Shown: positions 6,909 through 15,076, counted from the stretch's first letter. The stretch: DNA of 25,446 nucleotides from an uncultured bacterium (GCA_905215275.1 CAJMPE010000008.1:1-25446), one strand, 5' to 3'. Translations and numbers: made by a program. Notes: generated from the sequence alone by a model not told the origin.

Positions 6909-7345
6909 AGCTTTGCGCCGACGATCTTTGCTGCTGCCGGCTTATCGAAGTTGCCGCCGGTGGCCTTGCCCAGAGCACCCATGACCTGGCCCATCTGCTT
7001 CTTAGAGGTCGCACCCAGCTCGGCGATGACCTGCTCGATCAGGGCCTCGAGCTCCTCGCCCGAAACCTGCGCGGGCAGCAGGCTCTCCAGAATCTTGACC
7101 TGCTCGGTCAGGTTGTCGGTACGCTCCTGGTCGGTACCGGCCTTAATGGACATCTCCAGCGTCTCGCTCGTCTGCTTAATCAGACGCTTGATCATGCTGT
7201 TGACGTCTTCCTCGGTCACGTCGCGGCGCTCGTTAACCTCGATATTCTTCACCTCGGCCTTGACCTGGCGAATGATAGACAGGCGAACCTTGTCCTTGGC
7301 CTTCATGGCCGCAATCATTTCCTTCTGCAGCTCTTCGTTGGTCAT
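6902..7345 (-). CDS. GatB/YqeY domain-containing protein
   Basis: A 147-residue all-helical protein matching the YqeY family: N-terminal amphipathic helices (EELQKEMIAAMKAKDKVRLS), a charged middle, and the conserved C-terminal segment GKATGGNFDKPAAAKIV. YqeY resembles the tail domain of the GatB amidotransferase subunit that contacts tRNA, but free-standing members have no settled function. The ATG at 7345 is chosen because GAGGAGGA lies 7 nt upstream; a TTG at 7351 would sit almost on that site. It lies 54 nt downstream of the PpiC foldase gene, probably in the same transcript. Confidence 0.85.
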   Translation of the reverse strand: MTNEELQKEMIAAMKAKDKVRLSIIRQVKAEVKNIEVNERRDVTEEDVNSMIKRLIKQTSETLEMSIKAGTDQERTDNLTEQVKILESLLPAQVSGEELEALIEQVIAELGATSKKQMGQVMGALGKATGGNFDKPAAAKIVGAKLA

Positions 7346-7399
7346 CTGCAAATCCTCCTCAATAGCGTGGGCGGCGCTCGCGCGAGCACCGTCCCATGA

Positions 7400-8620
7400 T
7401 TACTCAGTCGTCGACGAATCGTCGGTCGAGCTCTTGGTGACGCCCTTCAGACTCACGTTATAGGGTACGTCCTTGGGCATGGGGTTGACGGTAATGTCGG
7501 CGTCCTTCTTGTACTGCTCCAGCCACTCGCTGTATGCAGTACTGGCCGCCTGCGTCTTCACCACGTTGGAGACGTACTTCTTGATGTCCTTGGGCACCTG
7601 CTTAATGTCATCGACCTGATTATCGACATGGAAGTAGTCGGTGCACTTGATGATGTGATAACCATAGGTCGACTCGACGACGTCGCTCACATCGCCCTTG
7701 TTGAGCCCCTCGAGCGCCGCCTGGTAGCTGTCGACGAAGGTAGTGAGCTTGTCCCAGCCAACATCGCCCTTCTTGTCCTTGGAGCCGGTGTCATCGGAGT
7801 ACTGCTCCACGGCGTCCTCAAAGCTCAACTCGCCGGAGTTGATCTTGTCCAGGCACTCCTGCGCCTTGGCCTTGGCGGCAGCTTTGTCCTCGTCGGAAGC
7901 GTCAGAATCGACCTTGATCAGGATATTCGACGAACGACGGGCATCGTTGTAGTTGGACAGGTTCTCATTGATGTAATCGACAATCTCGCTGTCCTTGGGC
8001 TTGCTGGTGGGTGCCACGGCATCCTTGAGCTTCTGCTGCGCCAGGCTCTCCTTGAGCGAATCCTTGTAGGTGTCCTCGGTGTAGCCGTAGGTCTTGAGAG
8101 TCTCCTTAAAAGTCTTGGCGCCGCCTGCGCTCTTGCACGCGTCCTTCCAAGCCTTCTCGACCTCCTCGTCCGACACCGTCACGCCGTTTTCCTTCTGCGC
8201 CTGCTGAAGCAGAATCTGCTGCGTGTAGGAATCGATGAGCTGCTTGCGATACTTCTTGGGTGTCAGGTCGTTGTCAACCAGATACTGCGCCCAGTCCTTG
8301 TCCTTGGTGTAGCCGTAGGACGTGCGCATGCTCATGATCTGCTTGGTCACGGTGTCCTCGGTGAGGTTGGTGCCGTTGATAGTTGCAGCAACACCGCCGG
8401 TCAGCTTGTAGCCCGAGGTGTCCTCGGCCTGCGACATAAGGCCGGAGCACGCCATCGCCGAGACGGAAAGCAGCATCGCCAGCACGCCGATGACCACCAA
8501 GACGATCTTGACGGTCTTAGACACGTACGTCTTGCGCTGCTTCTTGCGAGAGCTGGAGGCAGCGCGGGCCTGCTGCTCGGGCGTCGGCGCGGCCTCGGAG
8601 TTCTTTTTCTTATTTGCCAT
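7400..8620 (-). CDS. Membrane-anchored PpiC-type peptidyl-prolyl isomerase (PrsA/SurA-like foldase)
   Basis: The start is placed at the ATG at 8620 (MANKKKNSEAA), with GAAAGG just upstream; the longer frame to 8791 runs through a repeat region. The 406-residue product has a basic cytoplasmic tail, one transmembrane segment (about residues 36-56), a SurA-N-like helical region, and a PpiC parvulin domain (about 200-320) ending in the typical GYHIIK motif. A cysteine follows the hydrophobic segment (AMAC), but the match to a lipobox is poor, so an uncleaved signal anchor seems likelier. It should help exported proteins fold outside the membrane; the wall-anchored GH31 enzyme would be a plausible client, but this is inference. 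The tail is rich in Ser, Thr and Asp. Confidence 0.85.
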   Translation of the reverse strand: MANKKKNSEAAPTPEQQARAASSSRKKQRKTYVSKTVKIVLVVIGVLAMLLSVSAMACSGLMSQAEDTSGYKLTGGVAATINGTNLTEDTVTKQIMSMRTSYGYTKDKDWAQYLVDNDLTPKKYRKQLIDSYTQQILLQQAQKENGVTVSDEEVEKAWKDACKSAGGAKTFKETLKTYGYTEDTYKDSLKESLAQQKLKDAVAPTSKPKDSEIVDYINENLSNYNDARRSSNILIKVDSDASDEDKAAAKAKAQECLDKINSGELSFEDAVEQYSDDTGSKDKKGDVGWDKLTTFVDSYQAALEGLNKGDVSDVVESTYGYHIIKCTDYFHVDNQVDDIKQVPKDIKKYVSNVVKTQAASTAYSEWLEQYKKDADITVNPMPKDVPYNVSLKGVTKSSTDDSSTTE

Positions 8621-8691
8621 AGTTGGCCTTTCGCATAACGAATCGAACAAACGCCATTGTGTCACAACGCAGCCCCCGCGGCACGCTTGGT

Positions 8692-8806
8692 GCATTGGGG
8701 ACAGGTTAATCTGCACCATTTTGGTGCAAAGGGGACAAGTCTGGCAGTTGGCAGTTAGGGACGTTCCTTTTCTGCCGGCAGTTAGGGACACTCCCCAAGT
8801 GCCGGC
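8692..8806. repeat. Cluster of short dispersed repeats and palindromes
   Basis: The gap before the PpiC gene holds ggggaca units (8697-8703, 8731-8737), a perfect 7-bp hairpin TGCACCA-ttt-TGGTGCA (8712-8728), a direct repeat ggcagttagggac (around 8750 and 8778), and an imperfect hairpin 8774-8788 / 8792-8806 pairing at 13 of 15 positions that ends just before the EIIA stop codon. None has a T run, so they look like repeated elements rather than terminators. Confidence 0.6.
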
Positions 8807-8807
8807 C

Positions 8808-9272
8808 CTAAAAGTGGCGGCGGATGGCGTCTACCATGCCTTGGCACGTGGTTTGGCCGAGTACATCGGCTGCGGCATCGGCATCCATAAAGATATTCAT
8901 GAGCGCTTGCAGAGCCTCGACCTGGCCGCCCGGCTCGGCAATACCCAGATTGACGATGATCTGCGCCGGCACGGGGGCGCCCATGCCCGCCATCGCGTTA
9001 AACGTCACAGGTGCGGCGGGCTTTACCACAGCGATATAGGGCTTGACCACAAATCCCGGATCGGTATGCGGAATGGCGATGTTTGCCGCCGGCATAGCGA
9101 GACCCGTGGGATAAGCGTCCTCGCGCGTGCGGACGGCGTTGAGCCAACCCTCGGCAATGTAGCCGCGTGGGGCAAGCTCACCCTCGAGCCGCGCAAACGC
9201 CTCATCCGGCGTCGCACACTCCCAATCAAAAAACACCAGCTCAGGCGTAAACAGCGCTTCGTTATCCGCCAT
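8808..9272 (-). CDS. PTS sugar transporter subunit IIA (fructose/mannitol family, GatA-like)
   Basis: A 154-residue protein with the PTS_EIIA type 2 fold. The motif LAMPAANIAIPHTDP holds the phosphorylatable histidine in the usual place, and the C-terminal half (QALMNIFMDADAAADVL) matches the helices of the family. EIIA accepts phosphate from HPr and passes it to IIB. No IIB or IIC gene is within view, so it works either with a distant transporter or as a regulator. The ATG is supported by GAGAGGTGAG. The surrounding gaps are full of short repeats. Confidence 0.8.
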   Translation of the reverse strand: MADNEALFTPELVFFDWECATPDEAFARLEGELAPRGYIAEGWLNAVRTREDAYPTGLAMPAANIAIPHTDPGFVVKPYIAVVKPAAPVTFNAMAGMGAPVPAQIIVNLGIAEPGGQVEALQALMNIFMDADAAADVLGQTTCQGMVDAIRRHF

Positions 9273-9346
9273 GCGCTCACCTCTCTCACCTAGTCACCTG
9301 CGACGTTCTTGAATGACTAGTCGTTAAAGACCGTCCCCAATGACTG

Positions 9347-9394
9347 CCAAAAACAAAGGGTGGCCACTTGCGCCTTGGCGCCAATGACCACCCT
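9347..9394 (-). terminator. Intrinsic terminator of the purF-purM-purN unit
   Basis: On the minus strand an 18-position stem (9394-9377 with 9374-9357, core AGGGTGG / CCACCCT) has one mismatch and G-U wobbles around a tight apex, followed by ttgttttt. It lies 31 nt beyond the purN stop codon. Confidence 0.85.
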
Positions 9395-9424
9395 GACTAC
9401 TCGGCTAAATTGTACTGTGCGCCA

Positions 9425-10126
9425 CTAGCCGCGAGGCGCATCAATTGCGACCTTGCCGCTCTCCAGCACGTGAACGCGGCCGTCGGCGAGCATTTGCACG
9501 ACCTCGGGATACAGCACATGTTCGATCGCGTGGATGTGCTCCTCGAGCGTGTCGACGTCCCAGCCCTCCTCGACAGCCAGCGCACGCTGGGCGATGATGG
9601 GGCCGTTGTCGTAGATCTCGTTGGCAAAATGCACGGTCACACCGGTCACCTTGACGCCGCGCGCAAAGGCATCGTCGATCGCATGCGCGCCGGTAAAGCT
9701 CGGCAGCAGCGCCGGATGCAAGTTGACCACGCGGTTGGGAAACGCCGCCAGCAGCGGCGTATGCACCATGCGCATGTAGCCGGCCATGACCACATATTCG
9801 CAGCCGCGCTCAAGCAGCTCATGCGCGATGATCTCGTCAGCAGCGATGGGGTCGGCGTAGACATCCTTGGACAGCGTGAGTGTCTGGATGCCCGCACGCT
9901 CGGCACGCTGCAAGCCCTTGGCCGAAGGACGGCTCGACACCACAAGTTCAATCGAAGCGTTGAGCTTGCCGGCGGCAATCAGGTCGATCAGCGCCTGCAG
10001 GTTGGTACCCGAACTGCTGATAAGCACGCCGATCTTGAGCGGCTCAGCCGTATCGGTACCGGTCGGACGGGTATAGGGCACAAAGCCCAGGCCCTCGGCA
10101 TCAGCCATCTGCTCGTTAGCGCTCAT
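9425..10126 (-). CDS. purN: Phosphoribosylglycinamide formyltransferase
   Basis: A 233-residue GAR transformylase that moves a formyl group from 10-formyl-THF to GAR in purine synthesis. The N-terminal strand and loop IGVLISSSGTNLQAL bind the phosphate. The catalytic region carries NLHPALLPSF, the histidine of TGVTVHF and the aspartate of DNGPII, the Asn-His-Asp set of the family. The start at 10126 (MSANEQM) overlaps the end of purM by 11 nt, indicating coupling; its ribosome binding site is weak, and the ATG at 10108 is an alternative. The first 25 or so residues are a nonconserved extension. A strong terminator follows. Confidence 0.92.
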   Translation of the reverse strand: MSANEQMADAEGLGFVPYTRPTGTDTAEPLKIGVLISSSGTNLQALIDLIAAGKLNASIELVVSSRPSAKGLQRAERAGIQTLTLSKDVYADPIAADEIIAHELLERGCEYVVMAGYMRMVHTPLLAAFPNRVVNLHPALLPSFTGAHAIDDAFARGVKVTGVTVHFANEIYDNGPIIAQRALAVEEGWDVDTLEEHIHAIEHVLYPEVVQMLADGRVHVLESGKVAIDAPRG

Positions 10127-11219
10127 CGGAGTACACGACCTTACCGGAGCCCTCGACGCACTCGCCCACACGGAACGGCTTCTCGCCTAGCGCGACCAGT
10201 GCCTCGGTCACGGCAGCCTCGTCCTCGGGAGCGACGATCAGGCACAGGCCGACGCCCATGTTGAAGGTCTTGCATGCCTCGTTGGGCGCGAGCTCGGCCT
10301 GGCGCGACACGTAGGTGATGACGGGCGGAACATCCCAGCCCATCTCGGCGCCGTTGCGGGTGACCACGGCGTCGACGTCGTCGGCCAGCGCGCGGTTGAG
10401 GTTCTCGGTAATGCCGCCGCCGGTGATGTGGGCAATGGCATGAACGTTGGCGCCATTGCGCAGCAGCTCCAGAATCGGCTTGACGTAGATGCGCGTGGGA
10501 GCCAGCAGGGCGTCGGCCAGCGAAGCACCGCCGAGCTCCTCGAGCGGACGGCTTAGCTCCTCGGCCTTAGCGGCGGCCTCGGGCGTGCCCGGCTTGATGC
10601 CGTCGACACCGATGACTTTGCGCACGAGCGAGTAGCCGTTGGAGTGCACGCCGGTGGAGGGCAGGCCCAGGATCACATCGCCGGGGCGAACGTTCGCGGG
10701 GTCGAGCATCTTGGGACGGTCGACGACGCCCACGGTAAAGCCGGCGAGGTCGTAATCGGCGGGGGCCATGACGCCCGGGTGCTCGGCCATCTCGCCGCCC
10801 ACGAGCGCGCAACCCGCGAGCTTGCAGCCGTCGGCCACGCCCTTGATGATCTTTGCCATGTGCTCGGCCTCAATGTGACCGATGGCAACGTAATCCAGGA
10901 AGAACAGCGGCTCGGCGCCCGAAGCCAAAATGTCATTGACGCACATGGCGACCAGGTCCTGGCCCACCGTCTCGTGACGGTCCATGATCTGGGCGAGCAC
11001 GAGCTTGGTGCCCACGCCGTCGGTGCCGCTGATCAAGATCGGGTCTTCCATATCCTTAAGCGCGGCGGCCGAGAACAGGCCACCAAAGCCACCGATGCCG
11101 CCGATAACCTCGGGGCGGTTGGTGTCCTTGACCATCTGCTTGATAGCGTCGACGGCGCGGCCGCCCTCGGCGGTATCGACGCCGGCGTCCTCGTACGTCA
11201 CATGCTTGCTGTCGCTCAT
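10116..11219 (-). CDS. purM: Phosphoribosylformylglycinamidine cyclo-ligase (AIR synthetase)
   Basis: A 367-residue protein that closes the imidazole ring using ATP, the fifth step of purine synthesis. Visible family signatures are GGIGGFGGLF near residue 40, ILISGTDGVGTKL (about 62-74), LASGAEPLFFLDYVAIG, LVGGEMAEHPG and, near the C-terminal half, HITGGGITENLNR. Length is close to that of other bacterial PurM proteins with a slightly long N-terminus. GAGAGGAAGG precedes the ATG by about 6 nt. It sits between purF and purN; the 157-nt gap to purF holds two hairpins and a repeat. Confidence 0.94.
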   Translation of the reverse strand: MSDSKHVTYEDAGVDTAEGGRAVDAIKQMVKDTNRPEVIGGIGGFGGLFSAAALKDMEDPILISGTDGVGTKLVLAQIMDRHETVGQDLVAMCVNDILASGAEPLFFLDYVAIGHIEAEHMAKIIKGVADGCKLAGCALVGGEMAEHPGVMAPADYDLAGFTVGVVDRPKMLDPANVRPGDVILGLPSTGVHSNGYSLVRKVIGVDGIKPGTPEAAAKAEELSRPLEELGGASLADALLAPTRIYVKPILELLRNGANVHAIAHITGGGITENLNRALADDVDAVVTRNGAEMGWDVPPVITYVSRQAELAPNEACKTFNMGVGLCLIVAPEDEAAVTEALVALGEKPFRVGECVEGSGKVVYSDER

Positions 11220-11238
11220 CTGAGCCTTCCTCTCCCAC

Positions 11239-11315
11239 TACCGTGGCGCCGCGCGGGCGCCAAACGGTACTCATAGTTGCGTTCATTTCGGCGCGTGCCA
11301 TAACAGCACGCGCCG
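11239..11315 (-). promoter_or_regulatory. Two hairpins in the purM leader
   Basis: Hairpin one pairs TACCGTGGCGCC (11239-11250) with 11256-11269, with two bulged bases, around a 5-nt loop. Hairpin two is a perfect 10-bp stem CGGCGCGTGC / GCACGCGCCG (11289-11298 and 11306-11315) with a 7-nt loop. Neither has a T run. They lie in the purF-purM gap just upstream of the purM ribosome binding site and could process or tune the transcript. Confidence 0.55.
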
Positions 11316-11331
11316 TCATATCAACAAAACA

Positions 11332-11364
11332 GCAGGTAAAACCTACCAAAATAAACCTGTCCCC
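11332..11364 (-). repeat. Dispersed repeat, copy beside the purF stop codon
   Basis: On the minus strand this reads ggggacaggtttattttggt followed by aggttttacctgc. Bases 11332-11360 match plus-strand bases 1-29 at 28 of 29 positions. It starts 12 nt after the purF stop codon. Confidence 0.75.
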
Positions 11365-11376
11365 ACATGGCAGGTT

Positions 11377-13047
11377 TTAGGCCTCGCCGTGCTTCTCTTC
11401 CCAGCTGCGGTCGTCGTATTTCTCGACCACGGCGTCGTCGTCAAAGTGCAGCGGCTTATCCAGGTTGCGGGGCTTAAAGCCCTCCATAAACTTGTCGCGG
11501 CCAAAGCTCTCGGGAATCGCCACGGGGTAGCGTCCGGTAAAGCACGCATCGCAGTAACCGCCCTTGGGCATGACCTTCAGCAGGCCCTCGACCGAAAGGA
11601 AGGCCAGCGAATCGGCGCCAATGTACTCGCAGATCTCGTCGACCGTCTTGTTGGCGCTGATAAGCTGCGACTGCACGTCGGTATCGATACCATAGAAGCA
11701 CGGCCAGATGACCTCGGGCGAGTTGATGCGGATATGAATCTCCTTGGCGCCGGCGTTGCGCAGCATCTTGACGAGCTGCACCATGGTGGTACCGCGGACG
11801 ATGGAGTCGTCGATGACGACTAGGCGCTTGCCTTCGATGTTGTCGCGCAGCGGGTTGAGCTTCATACGCACGCCCATGGCGCGCAGCTCCTGCGTAGGCT
11901 CGATAAACGTACGGCCCACGTAACGGTTCTTGATGAGGCCCTCGCCAAAGGGAATACCGCTCTCGTGCGAATACCCCTCCGCGGGCGGCAGGCCGGAGTC
12001 GGGCACGCCGATGACCAGGTCGGCCTCGACGGGCTCCTCATGTGCCAGCTGACGACCCATGTCATAACGGCAGGCGTAGACGCTCTTGCCGTTCATGATG
12101 GAGTCGGGGCGAGCGAAGTAGACCTGCTCAAAGATGCAATTAGCAGGCTCTTCGGCGGCAGGCACGCCCTGCTCGGACACAAGGCCCTCGGCGCTGATGC
12201 GCAAAATCTCACCGGGACGGACGTCACGGACGTACTCGGCGCCCACGATGTCGAGCGCACAAGTCTCGGAGGCAACGACCCAGCCGCCAGCACGCGTGAC
12301 ATGGGTGGTGGCGTCGACCGTCGCGGCGCCGTCCTGCGACGGCAGCTGCGAAACGGATGCGGCATCGGCCTGGTCCAGGCCCTCGTCCACGAGCTTGCCC
12401 AGCACGAGTGGGCGAATGCCGTGCGGATCGCGGAATGCGTAGAGCGCCTGCTCGTTGATGAGCGTCATGGCGTAGCCGCCGCGCACGAGCTCCATGGTCT
12501 TGCGAATGCCCTCGCGCAGATGGCCTGTACGCTGAGTAAAGTAGCCGATGAGTTTGGTCGCGACCTCGGAATCCGAATTGGAGAGGAACGGCACGCCCAA
12601 CTCGATCAGCTGGCGGCGCAGCTCGTCGGTGTTGACGAGGGTGCCGTTGTGCGCGAGCGCGATAATGACGCTATTGATGGTAGAGAGGTGCGGCTGAGAG
12701 GCTTCCCAGCTCTTGGCGCCGGCGGTGCCGTAGCGCACATGACCCACGGCCAGCTGACCGGAGAGCGTCGACAAGTCGGCATTGGAGAACACACGGTCGA
12801 GCAGGCCCAGATCCTTGCGGACCATAACCGTACCGCCGTCACCAACGGCGATTCCCGCCGATTCTTGGCCGCGGTGCTGCAGTGCACGCAGGCCAAAGTA
12901 CGTCAGTCGAGCCACGTCGCGATCGGGCGCCCAGACACCAAAAACGCCGCATTCCTCATGCAGCTGGTCGGAGTCCGGATCATACGTCGACATGGCGTTC
13001 ACCTGTCCCGCGGCACGCTCGGCCGCGCGGATGGTTTCTTGAGACAT
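11377..13047 (-). CDS. purF: Amidophosphoribosyltransferase
   Basis: A 556-residue enzyme for the first committed step of purine synthesis: PRPP plus glutamine gives phosphoribosylamine. The N-terminal nucleophile domain has Cys33 in EECGVFGV, so the first 32 residues would be removed, as in processed PurF types. The PRPP loop VVIDDSIVRGTT lies near residues 406-418. Four cysteines, C304, C450, C499 and C502, match the spacing style of iron-sulfur-containing PurF such as that of Bacillus. An insert of about 35 residues near 215-250 (DQADAASVSQLPSQDGAATV) looks lineage specific. The start follows GAGGGG. It heads the purF-purM-purN unit. Confidence 0.94.
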   Translation of the reverse strand: MSQETIRAAERAAGQVNAMSTYDPDSDQLHEECGVFGVWAPDRDVARLTYFGLRALQHRGQESAGIAVGDGGTVMVRKDLGLLDRVFSNADLSTLSGQLAVGHVRYGTAGAKSWEASQPHLSTINSVIIALAHNGTLVNTDELRRQLIELGVPFLSNSDSEVATKLIGYFTQRTGHLREGIRKTMELVRGGYAMTLINEQALYAFRDPHGIRPLVLGKLVDEGLDQADAASVSQLPSQDGAATVDATTHVTRAGGWVVASETCALDIVGAEYVRDVRPGEILRISAEGLVSEQGVPAAEEPANCIFEQVYFARPDSIMNGKSVYACRYDMGRQLAHEEPVEADLVIGVPDSGLPPAEGYSHESGIPFGEGLIKNRYVGRTFIEPTQELRAMGVRMKLNPLRDNIEGKRLVVIDDSIVRGTTMVQLVKMLRNAGAKEIHIRINSPEVIWPCFYGIDTDVQSQLISANKTVDEICEYIGADSLAFLSVEGLLKVMPKGGYCDACFTGRYPVAIPESFGRDKFMEGFKPRNLDKPLHFDDDAVVEKYDDRSWEEKHGEA

Positions 13048-13088
13048 GGCATCCCCTCAGAGCCTCGTATTTTGGCGTTACCCGCCTT

Positions 13089-13117
13089 ATTATACGCACG
13101 GCGCGACGCGCTCCCCA
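13089..13117 (-). promoter_or_regulatory. Candidate promoter of purF
   Basis: TATAAT on the minus strand (13094-13089) lies 42 nt upstream of the purF ATG. The hexamer 17 nt further up, TGGGGA, is a weak -35 match. No riboswitch-like structure is evident in the short leader. Confidence 0.4.
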
Positions 13118-13276
13118 GCGCATGAGCAGCGCTTTTTAAAAGCCCACCGAGCTAATAATCCGTTTTGCGGCCAAACATTTTATCGGTCTGTCCAGTGCAA
13201 GCGCCCGCGCCCCAGATGGCCGCCGCGTCCACCGTTGAGGGTTGCATTGTTGCAATTGGGACGTTCGTCCTGTCTT

Positions 13277-13305
13277 TTGGCAGGTCGGCGGCGTATCCTT
13301 GTAAT
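13277..13305 (+). promoter_or_regulatory. Promoter of the CmpB-type membrane protein gene
   Basis: TTGGCA (13277-13282), a 17-nt spacer and TGTAAT (13300-13305) form a good vegetative promoter. The predicted start is about 20 nt before the ATG at 13332, leaving a short leader that contains the AGAAAGG ribosome binding site. Confidence 0.6.
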
Positions 13306-13331
13306 CTAGGACAAAGCGAGAAAGGTTCTGT

Positions 13332-14561
13332 ATGGATCGAAACGGACTCGACCCCAGCGTCCCCAGCGCCACGGAGGTCAAGAAGATTCCCCTCATCATT
13401 AAGGTGTACGCCGTCCTGTGCATCCTGTCCGGCGTGGGCACCCTCCCGTCGGTCGCCGCCTTTATGTGGCAGGTCATCACCGCGCTCATCAACGGCAACG
13501 CCGCCGAAAAGCTCGGCGACAATATGCTGGTCTCGGTTGGACTCATCGTCGCCGGCATCATGCTCTCTGCGGCAAGTGCCGTCATCCTGATCATCTTTGG
13601 CCTGGACCTTATCAAAAACCAGCGCCGCAACGCCGCCCGCCTGTCCTACATCCTTATTGCATTCACCGTCGTCGAGCTTTTGGTCGACGTGATGCTCCAG
13701 GGTATCGGGCTCTTCTTGCTTCGTCCCGCTATTCAGCTCGGTATCCTCATCGCGCTTTCGGCAACCGTCGACCCTACGCTTCGCCAGGAGCGCGAACTGC
13801 AGCGCCGCCTACAGGAGATGCTCGACCGCGACGCCGCCGCCGAGGGCATGCTCGGCCGCGATGAAACCGGCGAGGGCTACATCAAACTCAACTACTTCAA
13901 CCTGTTCTGGGTATTCCTCGTCTGCTGCGTGCTCGGCCTGATCGCCGAGGACATCTGGCACATGACGGTCGACGACCCAGGCGTCTACCAGGACCGCGCC
14001 GGCATGCTGTTTGGTCCCTTCAGCCCCATCTATGGCTTTGGTGCCGTACTCATGACCATGGTGCTCAACCGCTTCTATAAAAAGAACCCCATCATCATTT
14101 TCCTGGTAAGCGCTGTGCTCGGCGCGAGCTTTGAGGTGTTCGTGGGCTGGTTTATGCAGACCTCATTTGGCGTGGTCTCGTGGAGCTACTCGCACATGAA
14201 GCTGTTTGGCATGCCCGACCCACTCGCCGTCCTTACGGGCGGACGCACCTGCACGGGCTTTGCCTGCCTGTGGGGCCTGGGTGGCCTTATCTGGATCAAG
14301 CTGCTGCTGCCGAGGCTGCTCAAGCTCATCAACATGATTCCGTGGAAGAGTCGCTACTCGGCTACCGTCATCTTTACCGTCATTATGCTGGTCGACGGCG
14401 TCATGACGCTACAGTCGCTCGACTACTGGTACCAGCGCGTCAACGGCACGGAGCCGGATATTCCCGTCGCGCAGTTCTACGGCAAATATTTCGATAACGA
14501 TTACATGGAGAACCGCTTCCAGAGCATGACCATGAGCCCCAAGGATGCGACGCGCGTGTAG
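13332..14561 (+). CDS. Putative ABC-transporter type IV (CmpB-like) multispanning membrane protein
   Basis: A 409-residue membrane protein. The N-terminal half has about four hydrophobic helices (roughly residues 16-45, 62-91, 97-120, 122-143), then a charged linker with ELQRRLQEMLDRDAAAEGML. The C-terminal half (from about 185) matches the 'putative ABC-transporter type IV' family: FGPFSPIYGFGAVL, a helix with GASFEVFVGWFM, then the WSY and GRTCTGFACLWGLGGLIW segments. Members of this family are of unknown function despite the name, and no ATPase gene is adjacent. It is monocistronic with its own promoter and terminator. Confidence 0.75.
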   Translation: MDRNGLDPSVPSATEVKKIPLIIKVYAVLCILSGVGTLPSVAAFMWQVITALINGNAAEKLGDNMLVSVGLIVAGIMLSAASAVILIIFGLDLIKNQRRNAARLSYILIAFTVVELLVDVMLQGIGLFLLRPAIQLGILIALSATVDPTLRQERELQRRLQEMLDRDAAAEGMLGRDETGEGYIKLNYFNLFWVFLVCCVLGLIAEDIWHMTVDDPGVYQDRAGMLFGPFSPIYGFGAVLMTMVLNRFYKKNPIIIFLVSAVLGASFEVFVGWFMQTSFGVVSWSYSHMKLFGMPDPLAVLTGGRTCTGFACLWGLGGLIWIKLLLPRLLKLINMIPWKSRYSATVIFTVIMLVDGVMTLQSLDYWYQRVNGTEPDIPVAQFYGKYFDNDYMENRFQSMTMSPKDATRV

Positions 14562-14594
14562 CGTCACGCAATGCCGAGATTATCCAACGCACAG

Positions 14595-14636
14595 AAAAGC
14601 CCGCTGGCAGACTGATGAACTGCCAGTGGGCTTTTT
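14595..14636 (+). terminator. Intrinsic terminator of the CmpB-type gene
   Basis: Arms 14595-14610 (AAAAGCCCGCTGGCAG) and 14620-14635 pair over 16 positions with one G-U, around a 9-nt loop, and end in TTTTT. The A run on the left lets it also act for the convergent moaE-like gene. Confidence 0.92.
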
Positions 14637-14659
14637 GTTGGCGAGTGCCGCTGCCGGCC

Positions 14660-15076
14660 TTATGCCTCGCGCTCGACCTCGCTCACACACTCATTTTTGA
14701 TGGTACCGACGAGCGCCTGTAGCGCATCGACCACATGCGGGCGAATGTCTCCGCCAATGAGCACGAGCATGATGTCGTCGCCCACGGTAAGCTCGCCACT
14801 CGCCAGCCACACGCGCACATAGCCGATACCCGGCATCGCGCGCGTTGCCTCGATAGCGGCCTGCACCTTTTCGGCATCGAAGCCAAACACCATGCCGCTC
14901 ACCTTATGCCCAGGCGCCACACCATCTGTCTCGACCCCACGCACCTCGGCCTTGGGCGTCGCACGCACCACGCCGTTGTGTGTCAGGTACATCCCACAAT
15001 CAGCCGCCGAAACATCGGCCTTGGCTTCGCGCAGCCAAGCATCAACCGAAGGCATCGATTTGCCGCTTTCAAGCAT
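14660..15076 (-). CDS. MoaE-like protein (molybdopterin synthase large subunit homologue), atypical
   Basis: A small protein of 138 residues. The C-terminal half (YVRVWLASGELTVGDDIMLVLIGG, then HVVDALQALVGTIKNE) follows the MoaE pattern of a strand with ...GxLxVGDxxxxV and the helix that carries the first active-site lysine. The usual following motif PxWKxE is missing: the sequence reads CVSEVE, so the second lysine is absent. The N-terminal half is poorly conserved. No moaD or other cofactor gene is near. It may be a degenerate or repurposed MoaE relative. ATG 15076 is chosen (AGGAG 5 nt upstream); 15079 is an alternative. It lies 50 nt after the sortase gene, likely cotranscribed. Confidence 0.6.
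   Translation of the reverse strand: MLESGKSMPSVDAWLREAKADVSAADCGMYLTHNGVVRATPKAEVRGVETDGVAPGHKVSGMVFGFDAEKVQAAIEATRAMPGIGYVRVWLASGELTVGDDIMLVLIGGDIRPHVVDALQALVGTIKNECVSEVEREA

Noticed and set aside
7400..8791. Longer start for the PpiC protein at 8791
   Set aside because: The extra 57 residues are encoded by the dispersed repeat region; the ATG at 8620 has a ribosome binding site and yields a normal basic tail plus membrane anchor.
8692..8806. A CRISPR array suggested by repeated short motifs
   Set aside because: The units are unequal in length and spacing, lack unique spacers of constant size, and no cas genes are present.
11965..13125. A 386-residue plus-strand frame over purF
   Set aside because: purF is unambiguous on the other strand; the frame has no ribosome binding site or recognisable family.
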